Source of the DNA: Macrotis lagotis
Lineage: Eukaryota; Chordata; Mammalia; Peramelemorphia; Peramelidae
Direction: 5' to 3'
NCBI RefSeq assembly: GCF_037893015.1
Contig: NC_133665.1
Coordinates: forward strand, 22,578,869 to 22,642,868
DNA: 64,000 nucleotides
Shown here: positions 49,736 to 60,599 of the stretch, piece by piece
How the letters are laid out: the number at the start of each line of letters is the position of its first letter
How positions within the stretch are numbered: position 1 is the stretch's first letter
The notes under the pieces: model-generated
What the model saw: only the letters and a program-made list of their open reading frames with translations
Told to the model about the DNA's origin: nothing
Databases searched by the model: none
Translations under genes and position numbers: made by a program

Positions 49736-50219
49736 AATGTGTTATATCTGACTACTCTCCCACCATGGTCCATCTTCTCCTCCATCACTCATATCTCCCC
49801 CTTCCCCCTGTCCCCCCCTTCTTAGTCCAGATGCCTATGCCCCATTGAGTATATATGCTGTTACCTCTCCTAGCCACCTCTAATGAGAGCAAAGATTCCC
49901 TCATTCCCCCTTGCCTCCCCCCTTCCATATCATTGCAATAGTTCATTGTGATAAAGAAAAATCTTACTATATCAAATATCTTGGGCTATTCCCCCACTCC
50001 TTTTTCTTTCTCCCATTACAATTCCCTTTTTTCTATTGACTCCATTTTTACACCATATTTTATCTTCAAATTCAGCTTTCTCTTGTGTTTCAACTATAAA
50101 AGCTCCTCTACCTGCTCTATTAACTGAGAAAGTTCATATGAGTATTATCAGTGTCATTTTTCTATACAGGAATACATGTAGTTCATCATCATTAAGTCCC
50201 TCATATTTTCCCCTTCTCC

Positions 50220-51290
50220 AATCTCTATGCTTTACCGAAGTCCTGTATTTGAAGATCAAACCCTCTGTTCAGCTCTGGCCATTCCAACAGGAACATTTGA
50301 AATTCCCCTGGTTCGTTGAAAATCCATCTTTTTCCCTGGAAGAGGACATTCAGCCTTGCTGGGTAGTTGATTCTCAGTTGCATTCCAAGCTCTTTTGCCT
50401 TCCGGTATATTATATTCCAAGCCCTATGAGCTTTTAATGTAGTTACTGCTAAGTCCTGTGTGATCCTGACTGCAGTGTCCTTCTGGCTGCTTTTAATATT
50501 TTCTCTTTGACTTGGGAGTTCTGGAACTTGGCTATGATACTCCCAGGGGTTGGTTTTTTGGAATCTCTTTCTCAGGGTGATCAGTGGATTCTCTTCATTT
50601 CTATTTTATCCTCTGCTTCTAGAATATCAGGGCAATTTTCCTATAGTAATTCTTTGAAAATGATGTCAAGGCTCTTTTCCTGATCATGACTTTCAGGTAT
50701 TCCAATAATTTTTAAATTATCTTTCCTAAATCTGTTTTCCATATCAGTTGTTTTTTCAATGAGATGTTTCACCTTTTTCTTCTAATTTTTCAGTTTTTTG
50801 GTTTTGAAGTATTGATTCCTGATTTCTCATAAATTCATCAAACTCCCTGAGTTCTATTCTTTGTCTGAAGGATTTGTTTTCCTCAGAGAGCTTTCGTATC
50901 TCTTTTTCCATCTGGCCAATTCTGCTTTTTAAAGCATTCTTCTCAATAACTTTTTGAACTGTTTTATCCATTTGACCTAAGCTGGTTTTTAGCATGCTAT
51001 TTTCTTCAGCATTTTTTTGGATTTCCTTGACTAAGCTGCTGACTTCATTTTCATGTTTTTCCTGTGTCTCTCTCATTTCTTTCCCCAGTTTTTCTTCTAA
51101 CTCCCTCATTTGATTTTCAAAGTCTTTTTTGAGCTCTGTCATAGTCTGAGCCCAATTTCTGTTTTTCTTGGGAGTCTTTAGATGCAGGAGCTTATGCTTC
51201 CTCATCTTCAGACTGAGTATTTTGATCCTTCTTGGGCTCATGTGTGAAATATTTCTCAATGGTGTTCCTCTTGTTTCTCTGCTTGCTCAT
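50220..51290 (-). pseudogene. HAL1/L1 ORF1 pseudogene (coiled coil then RNA-binding domain)
   Basis: ORF1 proteins of L1-type elements form trimers through a coiled coil and bind RNA. The likely start is the ATG at 51288-51290 (MSKQRNKRN..., Lys/Arg-rich). Its frame stops with TAA at 51192-51194. A one-base insertion near 51172 then shifts the frame, and the long open stretch 50756-51259 carries the heptad-rich coiled coil (ELEEKLGKEMRETQEKHENE, then IEKNALKSRIGQMEKEIRKL). A second shift near 50760 moves the frame again, and the RRM-like part is recognisable (FRKDNLKIIGIPES near 50700), with a TAG near 50645. At least two shifts and several stops make it non-functional. Confidence 0.85.
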
Positions 51291-52040
51291 TTTCCCAGCC
51301 TAAGCCTGTTTTGGGGGTGTTTCCTGAGCTTTTGGGACACTCCCACAAGGGTGTCAGTGTTTGAGGCTCTGTCCTCCTTCCTGGTCTGTGAATGACCATA
51401 TGCGCCTCCCCCTCTGCCATGGGGCTGAGGTGGGGGGGATCCCTGCTGTCCTATGGGGGTGCCTAGACTATGATCAGGATCTGAATGTGGTCAGTGCCCC
51501 AGATTCTTGTTCCAGGGAAAGAGCTCTGCAGTCTCTCTTCACTCCCCTCCCTGAGTTCAATGGGCTCATGCCCTGGGGGCTCCTGCTTACTGGCTCCGCC
51601 TACTTCTGTTTCCTGGTCTGCCTTGGCCACACTGCTGCTCTGTTGCTAGCTGCTGCTGTGTGCCCTGAGGGCTGGGCTTCAAGTGCTTGCTCTGGCAGAG
51701 GTCCCCCCACCCTTCCCCCAGTTTGTGCTCAGTGCTCCCTGGGGCTTAGCTCAGGAAACTCCCCTGCTACTGTGAGCTGTGGCTCCCAGCACCCTGGGGC
51801 TGCCTTTGGGAGGCTGAAGTTCTTTCGCTCTGGCGGGCCCCTCTGGTGGGCTGCCCCTCCAACCCCGGGGAGCAGAGCCTTTCTGCTCTTTTCCAGGTTA
51901 CCTTGAGTAGGAAAACTGCCTCCCTGGGTCCCTCTGTGGGTTCTGTCTCTCAAAAATTTAGTTAGAGTCCTTAGTTTCGAAGTTTTATGAGAGAGCTCCT
52001 AAGAGACTTTCCTCTCTTTTCACCATCTTGGCTCTGACCC
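51291..52040 (-). promoter_or_regulatory. HAL1 5' UTR / internal promoter region
   Basis: GC-rich, about 750 bp, far above the window's average GC content. It carries the CAAGATGG motif close to the 5' end. L1-type 5' UTRs act as internal RNA polymerase II promoters; activity here is inferred only. The 181-codon plus-strand and 74-codon minus-strand frames here are by-products of GC richness. Confidence 0.6.
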
Positions 52041-52206
52041 ACCTATCTTTAACCTGTGATACTGAATTAAGGAAGACAACTATGCTCCTTTACAAAACAG
52101 ACAATGGATCTGGCCCAGCTCAAAGAATTCCTACACTCATATTCTTAAGCCTGGAAGATAAGCACAAAGTTGATAGAAACTATATATATACTGCAAAAGT
52201 TTTCTA

Positions 52207-52419
<213 letters not shown>

Positions 52420-52899
52420 CTACAGAATTAAAATGATCCCCATTAAACAAAAATAATTCAGACTTTTTTTTTAATAGGAGACAATGACAATTATGTGTAT
52501 CCTAAGAATTGGCAGGCAATATTATCTATTGATATCCCAAGCCACTCTAACCTAAATACATTCCATGGGATATGGAATTCTATGTTCTAATGGATATGGT
52601 ATATTCAATTCAAATGATCTATAAGTATACAGGAAAGTATAATGAAGTTTCCTTGGTAATAAAAATACTATTTATTCAAATAACTTGTATCGATAGATTC
52701 TATCAAATACAGCTTAATTCTTTATGAAAAGTATTACTCTTAATAATCAATCTAAATACAAAAAATCAAAGCTAATATGATTATTTATAAGTACTACTAA
52801 ACTAATACTATTAAATGAGTAAACATCACATTTATTAATCACCTAGTGCACATGAATCTTGAAAGATATAATTCCTACATAAATAATAAAGAAAACAAT

Positions 52900-53060
52900 A
52901 TTTAGAACCTGTCATGGACTAAGCTATTTATAAATATTATCTCATTTGATCCTCGATAGCAAAGCTCTACACTGCTGAGGCTGGATAAAAACTCTGATCT
53001 TTCTAACTCCAGGTCAACATTTTCTGTATATTGAGTCATCTAGCTGCTTGGGTAGGATTA
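52900..53060 (-). mobile_element. THER1/MIR-type SINE fragment, minus strand
   Basis: 'aaatattatctcatttgatc', 'ctcgatagcaaagctctaca', 'aactccaggtcaaca' and a 'catctagctgctt' head. Intronic. Confidence 0.6.
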
Positions 53061-53389
53061 AAAGATATGGTCCCTTAAAAGTTTATTTTTTCATTATCAA
53101 GAGGAAAAAAAAAGACATATCTGGTCATCCCTTAGTTCCCTTTGGATTATCATCCAGAGTTGATATTTATTCCAAGGCCTTGTCCCAGGGCTTCTTTCTA
53201 CTTTCTCAAGGATTCCATTAAAATATCTAGGCTGCTATCTTTGCTATCTCTTCCTTTTTCCTCAGCCCACATTTGTCCATCCCTCCTATGCAGCCATCAT
53301 GACAATAAAGCTCTCTGCCTATTAAAAAGGTATTTCCAAAAAGTATGTTTCCTTTAATTCTACTGTTACTCCTAGAAATGTATTAAGGA

Positions 53390-53537
53390 GGGGCGGCTAG
53401 GTGGTGCAGTGAATAGATCACTGGCCTTGGAGTCAGGAGTACGTGGGTTCAAATCCGACCTCAGACACTTAATTATCTAGCCGTGTGGCCTTGGCAAGCC
53501 ACTTGACCCCATTGCCTTGAAAAAAAAATCTAAAAAA
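53390..53537 (+). mobile_element. WSINE1-type SINE, plus strand, full length
   Basis: From 'ggggcggctaggtggtgcag' to the A-rich tail. Perfect 14-bp target duplication aaatgtattaagga at 53376-53389 and 53538-53551. Intronic, antisense to SMARCA2. Confidence 0.95.
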
Positions 53538-53884
53538 AAATGTATTAAGGAAATTTCCTGATGGCAGTTTTGCTTAGGTAAAATATATATCATAGAAAAC
53601 TATCCTTCTGACCTTATTTTTAATGTTTAATGTTACAAGAACTTTTGCCTTAATTGGCAATAAAGTCAGCTTATCAGTATTTCACATGATAGACTGCTTG
53701 ATAAAAAGAGGCATCACCAATACAGAAATAAACAGAGTATCTGAAAGTGCCCAAATGACTTAACTAAGTATCCAGAATGACAAAAACAAGAATGTTTGAC
53801 TCTTTCAAGCATATACTTAGTGATAGAAGTATAATAGTATTTAAATGATTTTTAAAATCTAGATTCAAAGAGCAAAATATTTTA

Positions 53885-54040
<156 letters not shown>

Positions 54041-54360
54041 CTAATGGGATTTTGATAAAATGTAGGAGGGGAGAGAAAAGACAAAATGAGTGACTGTTAA
54101 CAACATGTGAAACCTGGATTTTCTCTTTGGACTCTGCAGGAATAATCCTCCTACAAGTTAGGCTTCCTTCCAAAGACAGGGAATAGAATGGGGAGGTGGG
54201 AATTAAAGTAAGAAAAGGAGAGAAAATTTTTTAAAGAAAATTAAATATAATATCTTCTGAAGTCTCTGTAAAAAGTCTACCCAATATGTAAGCTACAAGG
54301 ATTCTCAAATCTATCCAGTGTCATGTTATGGACAGACCTACATAAGTATCCATTTACTAT

Positions 54361-54379
54361 CCCCCCCCCCCCCGCCCCC
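54361..54379. repeat. Poly-C run in a 446-nt SMARCA2 intron
   Basis: Thirteen C, one G, five C on the plus strand, i.e. a G-run on the transcribed sense strand. Confidence 0.95.
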
Positions 54380-54435
54380 ATGTATCCTTTGTCTCACTCA
54401 ATCCACTTCATTTATAGAACTCTTCTCAATTTCTA

Positions 54436-55699
<1,264 letters not shown>

Positions 55700-55700
<1 letters not shown>

Positions 55701-56060
55701 TAAAAAATAATCATAATGACAGTTATCATAAAAAACATGCGCAGTAACTTAAATGGTTGCCTAGCAACTAGAAGGAAAAATGCTGAAGTGCAAAAGGGGC
55801 CTGCATAAATTAATAAAAATGTCTCTGTCAGAAGGATGAGTGAAGTTCTCTACTGCACTAGGTCACCTTTTTAAAAAATGCATATGGGCAGCTCATGAAT
55901 ACTCAAATGGAGTCAAGAACCCAGGAGAGGGAGGACTGCAGTTGCCTAGGGAAAAGGAATTTCACTAAAGAATCACAAAGTGCTTAATTAGATGATTTTA
56001 GCAGGAAGCTGGTGCTTTATCTCACCCAACTCAGAAGTGCACATATGTATGTTCCTCTAT
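55700..56060. promoter_or_regulatory. Repeat-free block with X-box: candidate intronic regulatory element
   Basis: No interspersed repeat is seen across it. It has sequence complexity above its surroundings and contains the X-box at 55756-55768 and an NRF1-like half site (catgcgcag) at 55735-55743. Conservation is suspected, not shown. Confidence 0.4.
55756..55768. promoter_or_regulatory. RFX-type X-box palindrome
   Basis: gttgcctagcaac: two perfect half sites (GTTGCC and its complement-type AGCAAC) with a one-base spacer. This matches the RFX X-box consensus GTNRCC(N0-3)RGYAAC. Confidence 0.65.
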
Positions 56061-56517
56061 AAATTTCATCTCATAGGTCATGATGGAAACATAATTTATT
56101 AATATCTGAAACAAAACTTACAATTTCTGCTCTTGCCATATAAATTCAAAACTATTTTCTCTATCAAGAAAATATGAAAGAACTGAAAGGTACATACAGA
56201 TTTTAGATCTTTTTTTCAAGTCATTTCTTGAAATGATTTCTTTATAACCAATCATCATTAATTCAAAAGGGTGGGGGGGCACTATAATTGTGAATTAAAT
56301 ACTTCAACATATTCCTGGTGTTGTTTTTTTACTTTGCCAATAGATGGTGTCATTTTTCTATTGATGAATTATAAGTACATCGTTTATATCAACCTAAAAC
56401 CGACATACTAAATTTGGGACTGAGCAATGGCATCTTTGACCAAGAGCATGCTGAGGATTTCTAATAATATAACAGGTATGCAGAATCTTAGACTGAACCA
56501 GTTCTATTACTACTTAC

Positions 56518-56570
56518 CTGGTCCTGAGTGGATCTAGATTACAAAAACAGAAAACCTTTCCCAATTCCAT
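56518..56570 (-). CDS. Candidate alternative first coding exon of a short SMARCA2 product
   Basis: On the minus strand an ATG at 56568-56570 with G at -3 and +4 opens 17 codons (MELGKVFCFCNLDPLRT) plus two bases AG, ending at a strong donor, cag|gtaagta. The AG joins the T that begins the 54487-54592 exon to make Ser, so the product would continue SSGRQLSEV in the bromodomain frame. A TGA lies in frame ten codons upstream. Human SMARCA2 is known to produce short transcripts from internal promoters near the bromodomain exons (general knowledge). Whether this is the equivalent exon is inference. It could be chance: one donor, one short open frame. Confidence 0.45.
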
Positions 56571-56737
56571 CCCAATTAAGCAATTAGGAACAATGAATCA
56601 AAACTCAATGATTAATTTTAAGAGAGTAGGGGGTTGGATGTAAAGTTTAACAAATAAATAAAGTTAGTTTTATAGATGAAAGCTTATTGATCTTAATCCT
56701 CCAACTGAATTTTTCAATCCACTTTCTGATAGTAGAG

Positions 56738-56915
56738 AGAATTTGCATCACAACATGGGTGGAAATGAATTTCACAGGAAGCTTTGTGCTGTTGTTTTTT
56801 GGGGGGCTTTGCATTGAATATGGAAGATGTTGAATTTCACTTGAAGCTTCCCCCCCCTAGAATTTGCATTATAATATGGGGGCAATGAATTTCTCAGAAA
56901 ACTTGTTGTTTTTGC
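56738..56915. repeat. Three diverged tandem units with ATGCAAAT/TTGCAT cores
   Basis: Units begin at about 56738, 56804 and 56860. Each has atttgcat or ctttgcat (56741-56748, 56807-56814, 56862-56869), then an (a)atatgg/acatgg block, then tgaattt(c)nc and, in the first two, gaagctt. Spacing is 66 and 55 bases. Confidence 0.6.
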
Positions 56916-56922
56916 CAGGTGT

Positions 56923-56923
<1 letters not shown>

Positions 56924-57015
<92 letters not shown>

Positions 57016-57055
57016 AAATGAGAAATAGAGAGAAAGAGAGACAGACAAAGAAGTA
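56924..57055. repeat. Compound (TG)n(AG)n microsatellite
   Basis: TG units to 56960, then AG units to about 57014, then imperfect GA-rich sequence to about 57055. The 129-codon minus frame and 68-codon plus frame across it are artefacts. Confidence 0.95.
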
Positions 57056-57129
57056 CTTTGAATTTTGGAATATATTTGTGTGGGTATGGTTGTGGGTCTA
57101 TTGTGAAGGAGCAGGGAAAAGATAACAAG

Positions 57130-57930
57130 ACTGGTATATAACTATGGTTTTTGTCCTTCATACTTGAAGAAGATCAAAAAAACATCACTATGTCTAGGTC
57201 AATGTACAGTGTGTTAACTGATCAGAGATCAATATGAGCTTTAGGAAGTCTACCACAGGATGGACAAATAATCTATGAGAACATTTGAGATGAAATGAAT
57301 AAAGCAGAAGCTGTACAAACAAAATCCAATGAAAATTCCAAGGAAGGCTTCATAACTTGACCTGCTCTATCTGGTCATCATTCTTTTCCTTACTTATCTA
57401 TCTTACCCACTCAGTGAAATAATTCAGAGATCAGTGTCTTCTGCACACACCAGCCTGCTCCTTGTAGCTTCCTGCTTTTGTTTGCATTAATATTCCCTCC
57501 TTTACAATATTCTCTATCTTTCTTGTCACCTGTTGAAATTTTCTTCATCTTTCCATGGCCAGTTTAAGTTCAAATTCCTCACTTCTCTGAACTTCTACTG
57601 CCATTACAGCAAGCAACATTACAATTTAGAATTGATTATCAGTTCCCTCAGTGGATTGACTTTTTTCTTTCTAAATACACAAATTTCAAAAGGAAGAGAG
57701 CATTTTTCTCATCAAACATAATAAAATGTTAAGAAACATAGTGGACATTCAATAAGTAATTAGTGGCTTTCATTTTTTTCTTAACCTCTAATTTTGAAAA
57801 ATAACAATTTTGTTTTACTTTAAATTGAAACTTGGAGAAGTTTGGGGTTGCTTTTCTCCTAAGTTAAGCTACCAAAAGACTTTCAAATATAGGTAATTTT
57901 TTTTAGTACTAGAAATATTTTTTAAAGTGA
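57130..57930. other. Intronic sequence, partly repeat-like
   Basis: Positions 57145-57330 resemble a marsupial dispersed repeat that I cannot name ('tttgtccttcatacttgaag'). The rest is unassigned with no exon signal. Confidence 0.35.
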
Positions 57931-57938
57931 CAAATAGG

Positions 57939-58083
57939 GTTGTCTAGGTGGCACAGTGGATAGAGCACTGGCCTTGAGGAGTACCTGAGTTCAAATCCAA
58001 CCTCAGACACTTAATAATCACATAGCTGTGTGGCCTTGGGCAAGCCACTTAACCCCATTTGCCTTGCAAAAACCTAAAAAAAA
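57939..58083 (+). mobile_element. WSINE1-type SINE, plus strand
   Basis: Near-complete copy with a small deletion after 'gcactggccttg'. Direct repeats tgacaaatagg (57928-57938) and tgacaaacagg (58084-58094) flank it. Confidence 0.92.
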
Positions 58084-58454
58084 TGACAAACAGGAACTAA
58101 TTGTTCATGAAAGGTGTTATGTTTCTATTAAAACTGGTTTGTCTTCAGATTTCCACTTCCCTCCATTATGCCATTTGACTCGATTGCTACATTTGAAGAC
58201 TAAGTGCTATGTTTGAGAATTAAGTACAAGTTATATTTCAGACATATTCTTCTTTCCATGATAAGAAAAAAATGAAGACTATTGAAGGGGAATCAGTGTC
58301 TGACTGATATAATTCTAGACCAATTTATTATAATTATGTATTCCTGCCATAGAATTGTGCTACTAAAACCTATAAGGATGATAAAAGATGATGAAAATTA
58401 TGCAATACTGACAAAAGGTCATGAAAATTTTAAGTATACATTAAGAAAGGCAGC

Positions 58455-58615
58455 AGGACTTGGTTTTAAGAACACCAGAGTTGGGAGTTAAGGGTTCAAG
58501 TACAGATCAGTTTTGAAATTACTCCATGACCTTTCTTTGAGCTTCCATTTTTACATCTAGAAAATGAGAAAAGGTCTCTATCTAAGGTCACTGCTAACTC
58601 AATTATATTAAGAGA
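58455..58615 (+). mobile_element. MIR-type SINE, plus strand
   Basis: 'gggttcaagtacagatcagt', 'ttccatttttacatctagaa' and 'ctaaggtcactgctaactca' in MIR order. Confidence 0.6.
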
Positions 58616-59304
58616 ATAAAAAATTAAATACTGAGGATAGACCAGGATTATCCACATTTTTATTCTGTTAAACTAAATTGAGCAAGGAAACATACAATGA
58701 AGTCCAGTTTGAGTTATGTTTAGACTTTAAATTTCTTTGTAGATTGTCTTCAAGAACAGTCAGTGTAATATAAGTTAGTTTAATAAAGTGATTGTACAAA
58801 GTCCTGCTCTGATGCCCCATCTTGTTTGGGAGGTTATGGTGAGTTCTTAAAAGATTATGCCAACAGAGAAGCACTGGTAATTTCTACCATTCTGGAAAAG
58901 ATTCAACTATAACTCCAGCAATAGAAAATATCTGTGCCAAGGATCAACCTATCTAGATATAGGGAAGCTTCTACTTGAATTCCTTGACCATGATAATCTT
59001 TGAAAAAAAAAAAAGATAAAAGGACCCTCCATCTCATGTGACTGGCCCCTTTCTGCTTCTATAGTGATAGTAGTTATCCCTAGGAATGAGTTTTTAGACC
59101 ATCAATAAACATTAATTTAATCTATTATCAAAATATGATCTTCTTGTCCAGTGGCAAGTGGCAAACTACTAAAAGAACGGAAGCATATTTACCTTGACAT
59201 TTTTTCCTAGAAATGAAACCAACATTAAAAAAAAGAAAGCTGCAGCTATATGGGAGGACAATTCACAGATTTCCTTGAAGAAGCAAATAAAATAGTATTT
59301 TTTT

Positions 59305-59470
59305 AGGTTTTTTTTTTTGCAAGGCAAATGGTGTGTGTGTGTGGGGGGGGTAAGTGGCTTGCCCAAGGCCACACAGCTAGGTAATTATTAAGTGTCTGAG
59401 GTCAGATTTGAACTCAGGTACTCCTGACTCCAGGGCCAATGCTCTATCTACTGCACTACCTAGCCATTCC
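59305..59470 (-). mobile_element. WSINE1-type SINE, minus strand, with internal GT/G expansion
   Basis: A full-length copy in which 'aaatggggttaag' is replaced by a GT run followed by nine G. Short direct repeat taaaata at 59289-59295 and 59471-59477. Confidence 0.85.
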
Positions 59471-59544
59471 TAAAATACTGGTTTAAAAAAAAAAACATGA
59501 GCTCATTTTTTCCTCTAACTCCTTTACTATTCTATCATCCCTAT

Positions 59545-60335
59545 TGCTGTTGAAAGTGCCGCCATTATCCAGTGTCTCAGGTTCATAATCTTAATATTAT
59601 CCCTTCATTCTATCTAATTGATTACCATATCTTGCCATTCCTGCATTCACATCTCTCATATCTACACTCAAGTTCACATTTCCCCAAGTGATGCTCTCAT
59701 TCTACTAACTCCAGTGACTCCCTATTGCCCTAAGGATAAAATGTAAACTCCTGTTTTATACAACCAAATTATCTTTCCAGTCTCATTGGACGTTATTACC
59801 CTCTCACATTTTGCAATCCAGACACACTGGCTTTTTCTCTCTGTACTTGGTTCTGGGAAGATGCTCTTAGCTCCCACCTGTGGTCTTTGCACTGTACACC
59901 TCCCATAGTTGGAATGCATCCTCCTTTACCTTTGCCTCAGTGAGTTTCTGTCTTCTTTTAAGATACAACTCAGGTTTCTTTGCATGAAGCCTTTCCTTTT
60001 GTACCCAATTGCTACTGTCCTCCCCCTCAAACTACCTTGTATTTAACTATTATTTACATATAATATTTTACATATATTTATAAATTTAATATCCTTATAA
60101 ACATTTAGAAAGTAAATTTTTAATATTTTTTGTGATACTGACTAAATATCCCCCTCTGGAACTCCTCGTCTCCTCTCAAGGAGTCATTCCACATAATAAT
60201 TTTGTGTGTATATTTTAAAAATATACTTATTGTCTCCATCAGAATGTAAATCTCATTGTGAGTAATATTAGACTTCATTCTTTAAAACTGTATCTGCAGT
60301 AAGCACTTAAGAAGTATTTGTTGATTGACTACTGT
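59545..60335 (+). mobile_element. L2 LINE 3' region, plus strand
   Basis: 'tccagtgactccctattgcc', 'gcatcctcctttacctttgc', 'tacaactcaggtttctttgc' and the end 'gtaagcacttaagaagtatt' then 'tgttgattga' follow the L2 order over about 0.8 kb. Confidence 0.8.
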
Positions 60336-60430
60336 ATCTGAAGGTAACCCAAACTTTCTTGGGTGTTTAATCATCTTGGCATATAGTTCCCCTAAGTACT
60401 TGCAATATGATCAGCATAGAAATTGTTGCA

Positions 60431-60584
60431 ACTGAGGATGGTGAGGTGGTGCAGTGGATAGAGCACCAGGCCTGGAGTCAGGAGTACCTCAGTCAAATTC
60501 AGCCTCAGACATTTAATAAATACCTAGCTGTCTGGCCTTGGGCAAGCCACTTAACCCCATTGCCTTGCAAAAACTAAAAAAAAA
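60431..60584 (+). mobile_element. WSINE1-type SINE, plus strand, full length
   Basis: Complete unit with A tail. Perfect 11-bp duplication aaattgttgca at 60420-60430 and 60585-60595. Confidence 0.93.
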
Positions 60585-60599
60585 AAATTGTTGCAGTTT

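Larger units (their letters stand above)
48880..52040 (-). mobile_element. HAL1-like (ORF1-only) L1 relative, minus strand, 5' end intact
   Basis: The minus strand begins at about 52040 with 'gggtcagagccaagatgg'; CAAGATGG is the YY1-type motif found at L1 5' ends. A GC-rich 5' UTR follows to about 51291, then ORF1 (51290 to about 50220), then about 1.3 kb with no reverse-transcriptase sequence, ending in an A-rich tail near 48880. Lack of ORF2 is the hallmark of HAL1 ('half-L1') elements. Three SINE-like modules lie in the 3' part. A short direct repeat, atcttt, flanks it (about 48876 and 52045), too short to be certain. The element is in SMARCA2 orientation, its 5' end 246 bases past the exon donor. 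Confidence 0.75.

Noticed and set aside
51361..51906. 181-codon plus-strand open frame, the longest in the window
   Set aside because: It is antisense to the GC-rich 5' UTR of the HAL1-like element. GC richness explains the open frame and no domain is recognisable.
55840..55884. Short plus-strand frame starting ATGAGTGAAGTTCTC in the X-box block
   Set aside because: Only 12 codons before a stop and no donor; nothing supports an exon on the plus strand.
56772..57161. 129-codon frame with Ser-Leu and His-Thr repeats
   Set aside because: Translation of the GT/GA microsatellite.
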